Origin: Pontimonas salivibrio | Lineage (GTDB): Bacteria; Actinomycetota; Actinomycetes; Actinomycetales; Microbacteriaceae | DNA: 64,000 nucleotides | Direction of reading: 5' to 3' | NCBI RefSeq assembly: GCF_002950575.1 | Contig: NZ_CP026923.1 | Span: 1,488,001 to 1,552,000 of the forward strand | Shown: positions 1-8,760 of the stretch, piece after piece | Layout: each line of letters starts with the position of its first letter | Numbering within the stretch: the stretch's first letter is position 1 | Made by a program: the position numbers and the translations under genes | The notes under the pieces: generated by a model | The model's database searches: none | The model's input: only the letters and a program-made list of their open reading frames with translations | What the model was told of the DNA's origin: nothing

Positions 1-129
1 TCTGACATCAACAACCATCCCTTCGGCTCCCCACAGTGTGCGGGCCAAAGCTTGGCAAAGCCTTAGTAAAGCGTTGGTGTCACGCGGGTAATCGCTGGGG
101 AGGTTATCCGAAAAGTCTAGTGATCTCAT
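1..129 (-). CDS. Hypothetical protein, 5' part only (cut by window edge)
   Basis: An open frame begins with ATG at 129-127 and runs off the left edge, leaving 43 codons. The start overlaps the stop of the upstream PKD-protein gene by four bases (ATGA), which indicates translational coupling. The visible peptide starts MRSLDFSDNLPSD and includes LARTLWGAEG, with ordinary codon use and no signal peptide, so it looks like a cytoplasmic protein. The family cannot be recognised from this fragment. The coupling to an exported PKD protein and a lipoprotein suggests a common role, but that is inference. Confidence 0.6.
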   Translation of the reverse strand, partial: MRSLDFSDNLPSDYPRDTNALLRLCQALARTLWGAEGMVVDVR

Positions 130-983
130 TTGACCAGCAGGGGTGAGACGCTCAACACCTCCATATTTCGAGACAACGCTGTGGCGCTCACATAACCGTC
201 AATGTCGTCAAATTCGTCACCTTCGAAACGGAATTCGACCCGGTAGTCCACCACAAGGTCCACCCGGTAGTTCCCGGGTCGCAGATAACGATGCGAGGTG
301 GGAGTCGCAGCGAACTGCGGCACATTCCGGCTGGACCACGAGTCTCCTCGAACACTCACCGTTCGAGACGCACCATCACCAAAGCTCCAGTGGTAGGTCA
401 CCGGTTGGAAGCGAACCTCCACCGGCCAACCCAGTAGCTCGCCGCGCACCGTGTGGCGGGAGGCACCCGCAATCATGTTGGTGGGCAAGGTGGGCACACT
501 CCAACCGTTGGGCTCAAACACAATCGAGGGCCGATCGGGTCGAAAGCTTTCCAACTCTGAGGCATACCGCGGAGGGGTTGGTGGGGTGTTGGTGACCTGT
601 TCGACCGGAGGGTTTTTGCTGGGGGCAGCACCGCGGCAGAGTCCCTGCACTTTGATTTCACACTCTGTGGAACCGAGTTCCGCCTCTTGCCGGATGGGCG
701 GCGGGCTGGTGGGTCCCGACTGGCCACTGGAACCAGCACTGGTGCCGGGAGTTCCACTTCCGCTCTGGTCGCCTTCAGATCCGGCGTTGCTCTCCTCCCG
801 GATGATGGTGACCTGGTCGCCATCATTGTCAGTAGTCCACTGCGTGGTGGTGTCAGTGCAGGAACCGGCAGTGCGCTCCGCTTGGGAACACTGCGCATAG
901 GCCACAGACCCTGTGACCACCACAGCGCTCACCATCAGTGCGGTTAACACCACGAGGTGAAACACTATGGGGCGAAACATCAT
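126..983 (-). CDS. Exported protein with a PKD-type domain
   Basis: This encodes about 285 residues. The chosen ATG at 983 gives a clean signal peptide: a short basic start, a hydrophobic stretch at about residues 7-28, and a likely signal-peptidase site after AYA near residue 31. A low-complexity Ser/Gly/Thr/Pro linker occupies about residues 60-110. The C-terminal half has WSFGDG followed by HRYLRPGNYRVDLVV, the hallmark of a PKD beta-sandwich. PKD domains are usually extracellular binding modules, so a cell-surface or secreted role is likely but the ligand is unknown. A GTG start at 1028 is possible but would spoil the signal peptide and overlap the upstream gene. The gene lies 17 bases after the lipoprotein gene. 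Confidence 0.75.
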   Translation of the reverse strand: MMFRPIVFHLVVLTALMVSAVVVTGSVAYAQCSQAERTAGSCTDTTTQWTTDNDGDQVTIIREESNAGSEGDQSGSGTPGTSAGSSGQSGPTSPPPIRQEAELGSTECEIKVQGLCRGAAPSKNPPVEQVTNTPPTPPRYASELESFRPDRPSIVFEPNGWSVPTLPTNMIAGASRHTVRGELLGWPVEVRFQPVTYHWSFGDGASRTVSVRGDSWSSRNVPQFAATPTSHRYLRPGNYRVDLVVDYRVEFRFEGDEFDDIDGYVSATALSRNMEVLSVSPLLVK

Positions 984-1000
984 CAGATGAAACACCGGGC

Positions 1001-1909
1001 CTACCCCACCGGATTGTCTGTGCCACACGGGTGGTACCCCCTCCAGGTTTGCGTTGCATCGACTTTCAACTGGTCAAGCTCTGACCCGACTAACCACAAC
1101 AACACCGGCTCGAGGGGTCCCGCATCGGGGTTGGCTTCGTCGATAAATTCTTGCCACAGGGCAAGGTCTGCCTCTGTTGGCGAATCGGCGACGGGATCAA
1201 CGGCCTCGCCGACACCACCGGATTCCGAGAGTGTGGTCTTCCCGTCGCCACCTGTGGAGGTGGAGGCCAACCATTCAACGAGTCCTTCCGGGGTGTCAGG
1301 GGAATCTGCGGGCACTACCCACACTCTGCGCGAGTCAATGCAGGCGAAGGCCGCCACTTCCCACATGTTGTGGGGGCTCCAGCGGACTGACTGGACACTG
1401 AGGGCAAAGAACTCCGTGTGTCCCAGGGTTTTGATGCGACGTTCCCGGTAGTCGGCAAAACCGCGCTCCTCCACTGCTAACCATTCGGGGGTGACACCGT
1501 CGGCCATAGCATCGACGGCGACGCCACCTGTCGCACCCACCTCATCGGTGAGTGCCAGATACTGACTGACTGCCGCGGCTGCCTGGGGTGTGGCCTCAGA
1601 CCGAGACGGTGTCTCGATCGCTGGTGTCGCACCTTGCCGAGTGGTGGTTTCCTCTCGGGCAGTGGGCTGTTCATCGCCGCTGAGGCCCCCGTCAGGGCCG
1701 TCGGAGTTGCCCCCCTCAAGGCTCTCAACACCGGCAGGGATTGGATCGAATAACTCTGTGGTGTCTCCCGCGTCAGCAATCTGCCCTTGAGCGCCCACAC
1801 AGGAGACCAGGCTGAGGGCACACAACCCTACCCAGAGGGTGCTGAACCACGTCGCACGCGGGTGGTGATAGCCGTGGTGGCGGTGGCGTTTTCGTTCTCG
1901 CACTGACAT
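1001..1909 (-). CDS. Hypothetical lipoprotein
   Basis: This encodes about 302 residues. The N-terminus is strongly basic and His/Arg rich, then hydrophobic, and ends in LSLVSC, which fits a lipobox with the cysteine as the lipidation site. The mature part has a long acidic Gly/Ser/Thr/Glu linker at about residues 40-110. A compact domain follows, containing FADYRERR, two separated cysteines and several tryptophans. I do not recognise the family. The ATG at 1909 is preferred because a TACTCT hexamer lies seven bases upstream, which fits leaderless transcription; an earlier GTG at 1948 would displace the signal sequence. It heads a minus-strand run with the PKD protein and the gene at the window edge. 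Confidence 0.7.
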   Translation of the reverse strand: MSVRERKRHRHHGYHHPRATWFSTLWVGLCALSLVSCVGAQGQIADAGDTTELFDPIPAGVESLEGGNSDGPDGGLSGDEQPTAREETTTRQGATPAIETPSRSEATPQAAAAVSQYLALTDEVGATGGVAVDAMADGVTPEWLAVEERGFADYRERRIKTLGHTEFFALSVQSVRWSPHNMWEVAAFACIDSRRVWVVPADSPDTPEGLVEWLASTSTGGDGKTTLSESGGVGEAVDPVADSPTEADLALWQEFIDEANPDAGPLEPVLLWLVGSELDQLKVDATQTWRGYHPCGTDNPVG

Positions 1910-1916
1910 GTCGGGC

Positions 1917-1922
1917 AGAGTA
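1917..1922 (-). promoter_or_regulatory. -10 element, leaderless start of the lipoprotein gene
   Basis: TACTCT on the minus strand, seven bases before the ATG at 1909. No Shine-Dalgarno sequence lies between them. Confidence 0.5.
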
Positions 1923-2026
1923 GGGCCCGAGTCCGATGGCGGGGGCAAGTTATCCCCACCCCAGTGCGGGTGTGTGGTGCGGTGCTCACTGGTGGGAGCT
2001 ACGGTCCGTGAAGCCCGAGGTGCCTA

Positions 2027-3007
2027 TTAACCGGCGAAGCCGACTAATTCGCGTGCGGTGCCGTCATCAATAATCAGGTCGGTCATGACCCCCGCCGCGA
2101 GCGCTCCGCGGAGGGCTTCTAGTTTGCGTTGACCACTGACCACGCAGAGTCGTCGGGGCGCCTGGGAGATGACGTGTAAACCTGGCCCGCTGGAGCGAGC
2201 GTTTACTTCAATGTCTGTCCAGGTCCCATCTGCGCGGTAAAACACGGTGGCGACGTCGCCGACGATTCCTTCATCCCGCAACTGTTGGATTTCTCGACCG
2301 TTCAGGTAGCCACCGGTGTAGACCTGGCTGGGCACATCGGCGGTCATCGATCCGAGGCCAAATAGTGCGAGGTCCATCCGACGTTGGAGCGCTAGCACTC
2401 TTTCGGTGCTGCGCTCTTGCCACATCAGTTCTTTGGTTTTGGCGTTATCAAAAAAGGTGGGTACCGGGAAGTGCTGCACCCGGGCTTGGTAGGCCTCACC
2501 AAAGCGCTGCAGGATTTCGCTGGCGTAGGTGACTCCGGTGGTGTGGTCGTTGCCGGCACCGTTCAGCTGAACGACTTCAGCATTGTTAACGGTTTTCTTG
2601 ATGAGGTGTCGACTAATCGCACTCAGGGTGGACCCCCAGGCGATCCCGAGGGTCATATTGGGGGAGAAAAATTGTCCGAGCATTCGTGCGGCGCTGAGGG
2701 CAACGCGCTCGAGCCGGTCAACATGCGAGGTTCGGTCAGGCACCGGCACGAGGTAGGCGTTGACGCCGTACAACTCCTTAATCAGACCTTCGATCCGCCG
2801 TGGGGCGTCTTCGGGTGAGTGCACCCGGATGTCAACAATTCCCTGGGATCTGGCCATTGCAAGTAGGCGGGAAACGGTCGAGCGGCTCACCCGCAACTCA
2901 CTGCCGATGGCTTCCATTGTGAGGTCTTGGAGGTAGTAAAGCTGGGCAGCTTTGAGTGCGTCTCTGGTTCGCAGGGTGTCTTGAGCTCGGGGTGCCATAG
3001 CCGACAT
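2027..3007 (-). CDS. SorC-family transcriptional regulator of the glycerol locus
   Basis: About 326 residues, the usual SorC length. The N-terminus is a helix-turn-helix (AAQLYYLQDLTMEAIG then SRSTVSRLL, about residues 17-52). The rest is a SorC/DeoR-type sugar-phosphate-binding domain with typical features (GIAWGSTL, GLGSM, YLNGREI). Such proteins bind phosphorylated sugars or trioses, which release them from DNA or change their activity. The gene is divergent from glpD, and a perfect palindrome at 3010-3025 touches its start, so self-regulation together with glp control is likely. I chose ATG 3007; ATG 2998 and longer forms from 3046 or 3079 are possible, but the longer ones would translate the operator. 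Confidence 0.85.
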   Translation of the reverse strand: MSAMAPRAQDTLRTRDALKAAQLYYLQDLTMEAIGSELRVSRSTVSRLLAMARSQGIVDIRVHSPEDAPRRIEGLIKELYGVNAYLVPVPDRTSHVDRLERVALSAARMLGQFFSPNMTLGIAWGSTLSAISRHLIKKTVNNAEVVQLNGAGNDHTTGVTYASEILQRFGEAYQARVQHFPVPTFFDNAKTKELMWQERSTERVLALQRRMDLALFGLGSMTADVPSQVYTGGYLNGREIQQLRDEGIVGDVATVFYRADGTWTDIEVNARSSGPGLHVISQAPRRLCVVSGQRKLEALRGALAAGVMTDLIIDDGTARELVGFAG

Positions 3008-3009
3008 TC

Positions 3010-3025
3010 TTGCACGTTCGTGCAA
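3010..3025. promoter_or_regulatory. Palindromic operator between the SorC regulator and glpD
   Basis: TTGCACGTTCGTGCAA: perfect 7-base arms around TT, lying between the two divergent starts. The inner 12 bases recur upstream of glpK at 13593-13604. A shared binding site for the adjacent SorC regulator is the simplest reading. A weak glpD promoter (TTGAGA 3031-3036, TACATG 3053-3058) may lie just downstream. Confidence 0.7.
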
Positions 3026-3105
3026 ATGGATTGAGAGGAAGTTCATTCTTGCTACATGCTTCTGCGAATACAAAGACATCGCGCAATGGTGCGGGAAGGG
3101 TGTTC

Positions 3106-4800
3106 GTGGCTATTCGTTCACTGCCGGAAACGGCACACAGCAGACTGGCTGACTGGTCAGATGACCCCAGCACCGATGTCCTCGTCATCGGCGGCGGGAT
3201 CAACGGTCTCGCCGTGTTTCGGGAGCTTGCCCTCCAAGGCGTCAAAGTCGTCCTCGTCGACAAAGCCGACTACTGCTCGGGAGCATCAGCCGCCTCCTCA
3301 CACATGATCCACGGAGGTATTCGCTACCTCGAAAACGGCGAAATCCGTCTCGTGCGTGAATCACTACTGGAGCGAAACCGCCTGCTGGCAAATGCCCCAC
3401 ACTTCGTCAAACCCCTCAAAACAACGATTCCGATTTTTTCGCTGTTTTCCGGAATTCTCTCCGCCCCCTTCAAAATCCTCACCCACCGCCCCGGCAAACC
3501 CAAAGAACGCGGCGCCGCACTGATCAAAATCGGCCTCATCTTGTATGACACGTTTGGGCGCAACCAGGGCCGGATGCCCCGCCACCAGTTCTTCGGGCGG
3601 GAAAAAACACTCGCCACCATCCCCGGCATCAACAAGCGGGTCAAATATTCCGCGCATTACTACGACGCCGCCATCGAAAACCCTGAGCGGCTCGCCATCG
3701 ACCTGCTCCAAGACGCACTGGCAGCCGGACCCCACGCCCGCGCCGTGAACTACGTCACCGCGAGTGCTCACGAAGACGGCCACACCACCCTTACCGACGA
3801 ACTAAGCGGTGACACCCTAAATCTGAGCGCCACCGTGGTGGTCAACACCTCAGGCCCCTGGACTGACCTCACAAACCGGGCCCTAGGTGTCGACTCGCAC
3901 TACATGGGTGGCACCAAGGGCTCACACGTCGTACTGGACAACCCCGAACTACACGCCGCGTGTAACGGTCGGGAAATCTTTTTCGAAAATAAAGACGGCC
4001 GGATTGTCCTGATGTACCCACTGTTAGACCGCGTCCTGCTCGGCACGACGGACATTCCCGTCGATGACCCCAACGACGTCGAATGCACCGAAGAAGAAGT
4101 GGACTACTTTTTCGACCTCGTCGGATACGTCTTTCCCGACATCGCCCTGGATCGCTCCCACATTGTCTACCGCTACTCCGGAGTTCGCCCGCTGCCTGCC
4201 GCGGGTGATGTGAACCCCGGCGTCATCTCGCGCGACTACCGCATTGTGCGCGACCGTCTCGATAAAGACACCACCATGTTGAGCCTGGTTGGTGGAAAGT
4301 GGACCACTTTCCGCGCCATCGGCGAACACATCACCGACGACGTCCTCGCCGAACTGGGTCGCCCACGCACCTCAGGCACCAATGACCTGGCCATCGGCGG
4401 CGGAACGGGCTTCCCCGAAACCGAGAGGGGTCGACAAGCCTGGATTGACACCCACCGCGGCGATTTCGACGCGACACGAGCCGACCAACTGCTCACCCGC
4501 TACGGCACGGTGGCTGCAGAACTTCTTCAGCTGATGGACCACAGTGTTGATAGCGCCCTGGAGCACACGCCGGACTACTCCGTCGAAGAAGTTCGCGCAG
4601 TGGTCCTGAGAGAACAGGTCCACACCTTGGCGGATCTCGTCTACCGTCGCACCACACTTGGTTTTACGGGTCGCATTTCCCCACGTAGTCTTGCTGAGCT
4701 CGCCCACATCATTGGGGATGTTCGGGGTTGGTCAGCCACAGAGCGTGACCGCCAAGTGTCCTCAATTCCCCTGGAAAGGTCACTGACTGATGACGCTTGA
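3106..4800 (+). CDS. glpD: FAD-dependent glycerol-3-phosphate dehydrogenase
   Basis: About 564 residues. It oxidises sn-glycerol-3-phosphate to dihydroxyacetone phosphate and passes electrons to the respiratory quinone pool at the membrane. The N-terminus has the FAD dinucleotide-binding motif (VLVIGGGINGLA, GGGING at residues 29-34). It is followed by the family stretch SSHMIHGGIRYLENGE, and later by a second FAD contact region (YRYSGVRPLP, then SLVGGKWTTFR). The C-terminal helical domain is present, so the gene is full length. GTG 3106 is chosen because GGGAAGG lies seven bases before it; GTG 3100 is an alternative. Its stop overlaps glpS by 11 bases, making it the first gene of the glp transporter operon. 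Confidence 0.93.
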   Translation: MAIRSLPETAHSRLADWSDDPSTDVLVIGGGINGLAVFRELALQGVKVVLVDKADYCSGASAASSHMIHGGIRYLENGEIRLVRESLLERNRLLANAPHFVKPLKTTIPIFSLFSGILSAPFKILTHRPGKPKERGAALIKIGLILYDTFGRNQGRMPRHQFFGREKTLATIPGINKRVKYSAHYYDAAIENPERLAIDLLQDALAAGPHARAVNYVTASAHEDGHTTLTDELSGDTLNLSATVVVNTSGPWTDLTNRALGVDSHYMGGTKGSHVVLDNPELHAACNGREIFFENKDGRIVLMYPLLDRVLLGTTDIPVDDPNDVECTEEEVDYFFDLVGYVFPDIALDRSHIVYRYSGVRPLPAAGDVNPGVISRDYRIVRDRLDKDTTMLSLVGGKWTTFRAIGEHITDDVLAELGRPRTSGTNDLAIGGGTGFPETERGRQAWIDTHRGDFDATRADQLLTRYGTVAAELLQLMDHSVDSALEHTPDYSVEEVRAVVLREQVHTLADLVYRRTTLGFTGRISPRSLAELAHIIGDVRGWSATERDRQVSSIPLERSLTDDA

Positions 4801-5878
4801 ACTGCGAAACGTGAGCCTGTCTGATCGCACGGACGATCTGCTCTATGACATCTCGGCAACGTTCCACACCGGGATGAACGTCCTGGTGGGACCAACGCTG
4901 TCGGGCAAAACCACACTGATGCGCCTCATCGCCGGTTTGGTTCCCCCCACCGAAGGCCAGATTCTCCTGAACGGTACCGACATCACGAAAACGACGGTGC
5001 GCGATCGCTCGGTGTCCTTCGTCTACCAACAATTCATCAACTACCCCGCAATGTCCGTCTTCGACAACATCGCCTCGCCCTTGAAAGTCTCCAAAGACAA
5101 ACCCTCCAAAGAGGCCATTGCCGAGCGGGTGGAAGAACTGGCGGAACTGTTGGGACTCACCCCCCTGCTGACGCGGAAACCCTCGCAGCTTTCCGGTGGG
5201 CAGCAGCAGCGCGTTGCCATCGCACGCGCACTGTCGAGAAAAGCCGACATTTTGTTATTGGACGAGCCACTAGCCAACCTCGACTACAAATTGCGCGAAC
5301 AATTGCGCGACGAACTCCAGCGAATCTTTGCCGATGCGGACAACATTGTGATGTACTCGACCGCTGAACCCGCAGAAGCCCTCGACTTTGGGGTCAAAAC
5401 TTTCGTGCTCTCCAAGGGTCGACTCGTCCAAGAGGGCCCCGCCCTAGACCTCTACCAACACCCCGACACGGTTGAGGTGGCCAAAGTGTTGAGCGATCCG
5501 CCCATCAACCTCGTCACCTCCACCCATGAGGGTGCCCAAGCATCCTTCGGTGACGCCACCTTCACGTTCGACCATCCGTCAATTGGTGATCGAAAGACCT
5601 ACCAACTCGGTATCCACCCCCACCGCATTCGAATGGAACGAAGCCACGAAACGGAGGTCGAGTTCCACGGCAGTGTTCAACTGGCGGAAGTGACCGGGAG
5701 TATCACCTTCCTCCACCTGGAACTTCCCACAGGCGAATACGCCGTGATCGAACTCGATGGGGCCTTCCCGATGGACCCCGACACATCCGTCACCGCGTAT
5801 TTCGACCCCCAAGACTTGCACGGCTTTGACGCAGACAGCGGTGAGGCCCTGTTTGCTCCGACGAGAGGGAGTGCATAA
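4790..5878 (+). CDS. glpS: Glycerol ABC transporter ATPase subunit GlpS
   Basis: 362 residues: an ABC ATPase with a C-terminal MalK/TOBE-like domain. Walker A is GPTLSGKT (residues 34-41), the Q-loop is VYQQF, the signature LSGGQ is intact (134-138), and Walker B ends in DE (158-159). The H-loop histidine is missing: MYSTAEPAEAL has alanine at about residue 192 where MalK-type proteins have THD. It should pair with GlpT to energise GlpP/GlpQ. The gene starts inside the end of glpD and abuts glpT. Assignment rests on the gene order glpD-S-T-P-Q-DUF2160-V, known from Rhizobium leguminosarum glycerol uptake. Confidence 0.85.
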   Translation: MTLELRNVSLSDRTDDLLYDISATFHTGMNVLVGPTLSGKTTLMRLIAGLVPPTEGQILLNGTDITKTTVRDRSVSFVYQQFINYPAMSVFDNIASPLKVSKDKPSKEAIAERVEELAELLGLTPLLTRKPSQLSGGQQQRVAIARALSRKADILLLDEPLANLDYKLREQLRDELQRIFADADNIVMYSTAEPAEALDFGVKTFVLSKGRLVQEGPALDLYQHPDTVEVAKVLSDPPINLVTSTHEGAQASFGDATFTFDHPSIGDRKTYQLGIHPHRIRMERSHETEVEFHGSVQLAEVTGSITFLHLELPTGEYAVIELDGAFPMDPDTSVTAYFDPQDLHGFDADSGEALFAPTRGSA

Positions 5879-6964
5879 ATGGCAACCATAGAACTGCAAA
5901 ACATTGCCCACAGTTACGACGGTGGCGCCACGTTTGCCCTCAAAGAAATCAGCATGACCTGGGAAGACGGCAAAGCCTATGCGCTTTTGGGACCCTCCGG
6001 CTGCGGGAAGACCACGCTGTTGAACATCATGTCCGGGATCATCAAGCCCTCCCAGGGCCGCATCCTCATCGACGGTGTCGACATCACGGATAAACCCACC
6101 GAAGAGCGAAACATCGCCCAAGTGTTCCAGTTCCCCGTGCTTTACGACACGATGAGCGTACGGAAAAACCTCGAATTCCCTCTCAAAAACCGGAAAGTTC
6201 CAGCCGAGAAAATTAAAGAACGCGTTGCCCACATCGCCGAACTACTCGGTTTGGAAGATCAACTCGATATCCGCCCCGGCAAACTGCGCTCCGATCTCCA
6301 ACAAATTGTGAGTCTCGGTCGAGGCCTCGTGCGGGAAGATGTCGCCGCCATCCTCTTTGATGAACCGCTCACGGTCATCGACCAGAACTTCAAATGGACA
6401 CTTCGTAACCGCCTGAAGCGCCTCCACCTCGCGACCGGTGTCACCCTCGTCTACGTCACCCACGACCAGACTGAAGCACTCACCTTTGCCGACGATGTGT
6501 TGTTGATGAAAGACGGTGAAGTGGTTCAGGTGGGCTCCGCCGACGACCTGTTCCTGGAGCCAAGCCACGAATTCAGTGGCTACTTCATCGGCTCACCCGG
6601 AATGAACTTCCTCGATGCCGAAGTCACAGGTGGTCAAGTAGTTGCCCACGGTGTGAACCTGGGGCCCGTTGCGGATACCTCGCTTTCCGGACCGCACCGG
6701 CTTGGTGTGCGACCGGAATTCGTCCGGCCGGTCGACACCGGCGGCATCGACGTGGAAGTCCTGAAGGTCGAAAATCGCGGAGGCTTCCAACTCGCCCAGC
6801 TGCTCCTCGCCGACCAAAAAATTATGGCGAAATTGGATGCCGACCTTGAGATTGCTTCCGGTGAACACCGGGCGTTTGAGTTTGTTCCCGAACGCACATT
6901 CCTCTTCCACGACCAACGAGCGGTGAGCACGATGAAACCGATGAGTGCGGGGGCAGCCCGATGA
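5879..6964 (+). CDS. glpT: Glycerol ABC transporter ATPase subunit GlpT
   Basis: 361 residues. Walker A is GPSGCGKT (about 38-45), the Q-loop is VFQFPVLYDTM, Walker B ends in FDEP, and the H-loop VTHDQTEAL has its histidine at residue 195. The signature motif is degenerate: LRSDL (136-140) replaces LSGGQ. A C-terminal regulatory/TOBE domain follows. The name GlpT here refers to the ABC ATPase of the GlpSTPQV system, not the E. coli glycerol-3-phosphate antiporter. ATG directly follows the glpS stop (TAAATG), and the gene end overlaps glpP by four bases, so the subunits are translationally coupled. Confidence 0.85.
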   Translation: MATIELQNIAHSYDGGATFALKEISMTWEDGKAYALLGPSGCGKTTLLNIMSGIIKPSQGRILIDGVDITDKPTEERNIAQVFQFPVLYDTMSVRKNLEFPLKNRKVPAEKIKERVAHIAELLGLEDQLDIRPGKLRSDLQQIVSLGRGLVREDVAAILFDEPLTVIDQNFKWTLRNRLKRLHLATGVTLVYVTHDQTEALTFADDVLLMKDGEVVQVGSADDLFLEPSHEFSGYFIGSPGMNFLDAEVTGGQVVAHGVNLGPVADTSLSGPHRLGVRPEFVRPVDTGGIDVEVLKVENRGGFQLAQLLLADQKIMAKLDADLEIASGEHRAFEFVPERTFLFHDQRAVSTMKPMSAGAAR

Positions 6965-7917
6965 ACACCAAAAAGAAGAACAACAAGGCGTGGTTCCTCG
7001 TCTTACCTGTCGTGTTGGTGGTGGCCTTCACGGCGATCATCCCGTTGATGACGGTCGCCAACTATTCAGTCCAGGACATCCTGAGCCCCGACAACCGCAT
7101 TTTCGTTGGTCTCGAGTTCTTCCGGCAAATTGCCACAGACCCGGCCATTGTCGCTGCCTTCCAGCGCAACCTGGTGTTCTCCACACAGATTCTCGCTATC
7201 GAAATTCCGCTGGGAATCATGATCGCCAAGCTCATGCCCCGGCGCGGGTGGAAAGCAGCCGCCGCGCTTGTCATCGTGGCCATCCCGCTGATCATCCCGT
7301 GGAACGTGGTGGGAACCACCTGGCGGGTCTTCGCCCGACCTGACGTGGGGCTACTGGGTGTCACCATGAACCAGTTCCGCCCATTCGATATCGGCAACAC
7401 CCCGGCAGATGCTTGGTTCACCATGGTCTTGATGGACGTCTGGCACTGGACTCCGCTGGTGGCCCTCCTGGTATACGCCGGTTTGCGAGCCATCCCGGAT
7501 GCCTACTATCAGGCAGCGTCGATTGATGGCGCCTCCGCCGTGTCGGTGTTCCGTTTTGTGGAACTGCCCAAACTGCGTCGAGTGCTCATGATCGCGCTGT
7601 TGCTGCGTTTCATGGACTCGTTCATGATCTACGCCGAGCCCTACATCCTCACCGGAGGTGGTCCGGGTACGGCGACCGAAGTAATGAGTATTTTGCTAGC
7701 CGTTATTGCGGTGATCCAATTCGATTTGGGTAAAGCGGCGGCCTTCTCACTGATCTACTTCCTCATCATCCAGATCTTCTCGTTTATCTTCTTCACCATC
7801 CTGACGCTCGACGAGCGCCCGGGAGCGACGAAGAGGGCCGAAAAGAAAGCGCTAGCGGCACAAGCCTCGGCGGGCAAAGCCGACGCCGCCCCGAAGACAG
7901 GAGTGACCAATGAGTGA
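6961..7917 (+). CDS. glpP: Glycerol ABC transporter permease GlpP
   Basis: 318 residues with about six membrane segments, the first at about residues 10-32. The MalF/MetI-type cytoplasmic loop motif that contacts the ATPase is visible: YYQAASIDGASAVSVFRFVE then LPKLRR. The C-terminal tail is Lys/Ala rich. It should pair with GlpQ to form the channel for glycerol uptake. The start overlaps the end of glpT (ATGA), and the last eight bases overlap glpQ. Confidence 0.87.
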   Translation: MNTKKKNNKAWFLVLPVVLVVAFTAIIPLMTVANYSVQDILSPDNRIFVGLEFFRQIATDPAIVAAFQRNLVFSTQILAIEIPLGIMIAKLMPRRGWKAAAALVIVAIPLIIPWNVVGTTWRVFARPDVGLLGVTMNQFRPFDIGNTPADAWFTMVLMDVWHWTPLVALLVYAGLRAIPDAYYQAASIDGASAVSVFRFVELPKLRRVLMIALLLRFMDSFMIYAEPYILTGGGPGTATEVMSILLAVIAVIQFDLGKAAAFSLIYFLIIQIFSFIFFTILTLDERPGATKRAEKKALAAQASAGKADAAPKTGVTNE

Positions 7918-8758
7918 CACCATCGCGCCCGTCGCGCGAGCAGGCGCTAAGGGCACTTATTTTGACTGGAAGAGCTGGTTGTTCTGGCTCATCATGGCCA
8001 TCTGGTCCATTCCGCTGTTGTGGCTGATGTCAATGTCGGTGCGCTACAACGAAGACATTTTGACGGTCTTTGAAATCATCCCGTCCAGGATTTCCTTCCG
8101 CGGATACATTGAATTCTTCTCGGAGCCCCAGTGGTACGGCGCACTGATCAACTCGTTGACCTACACGACGATGAACATGGTGCTCTCGGTCGCCGTCGCC
8201 CTGCCCGCCGCTTACGCGTTTAGTCGCTTCACTTTCTCGGGAGATAAGCACCTGTTCTTCTGGTTGCTCACCAACCGGATGGCACCCGCTGCAGTGTTCT
8301 TGTTGCCGTTCTTCCAGATGTATCAAGCACTAGGCCTTTTTGACACGACTTACGCCGTCGCCCTCGCCCACATGCTCTTCAACGTGCCCTTGGCGGTGTG
8401 GATCCTTGAAGGCTTCATGTCCGGGGTACCAAGACAGCTCGACGAAATGGCCGAAATTGACGGCTATTCCTTCCCCCGGTTCTTCCTCACCGTGTTTGTG
8501 CCCATGATCCGTGCCGGAATTGGGGTCACTGCGTTCTTCGCCTTCATGTTCAGCTGGGTTGAGCTCCTGATCGCCAAGACACTGACTGGTCCCCAAGCGA
8601 TGCCCCTCGCAGTGCAAATGTCAACGACATCGACAGCGGCCGGCTTGGACTGGGCACTGCTGAGCGCGGCTGGGGTGATCGCGATTATCCCGGGAGTGAT
8701 TGTCATTTGGTTTGTGCGCAATTACATCGCTAAAGGCTTTGCATTGGGAAGGGTGTAA
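7910..8758 (+). CDS. glpQ: Glycerol ABC transporter permease GlpQ
   Basis: 282 residues, a MalG-type permease with about six membrane segments. The EAA-like loop reads LDEMAEIDGYSFPRFFLTVF. Together with GlpP it should form the membrane domain of the glycerol importer. The name refers to the GlpSTPQV system, not to the E. coli phosphodiesterase of the same symbol. It overlaps glpP by eight bases and is followed after two bases by the DUF2160 gene. Confidence 0.87.
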   Translation: MSDTIAPVARAGAKGTYFDWKSWLFWLIMAIWSIPLLWLMSMSVRYNEDILTVFEIIPSRISFRGYIEFFSEPQWYGALINSLTYTTMNMVLSVAVALPAAYAFSRFTFSGDKHLFFWLLTNRMAPAAVFLLPFFQMYQALGLFDTTYAVALAHMLFNVPLAVWILEGFMSGVPRQLDEMAEIDGYSFPRFFLTVFVPMIRAGIGVTAFFAFMFSWVELLIAKTLTGPQAMPLAVQMSTTSTAAGLDWALLSAAGVIAIIPGVIVIWFVRNYIAKGFALGRV

Positions 8759-8760
8759 CG

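Noticed and set aside
3010-3105. N-terminal extension of GlpD from a TTG at 3010
   Set aside because: It would translate the operator and add 32 unconserved residues; GTG 3106 has a good ribosome site.
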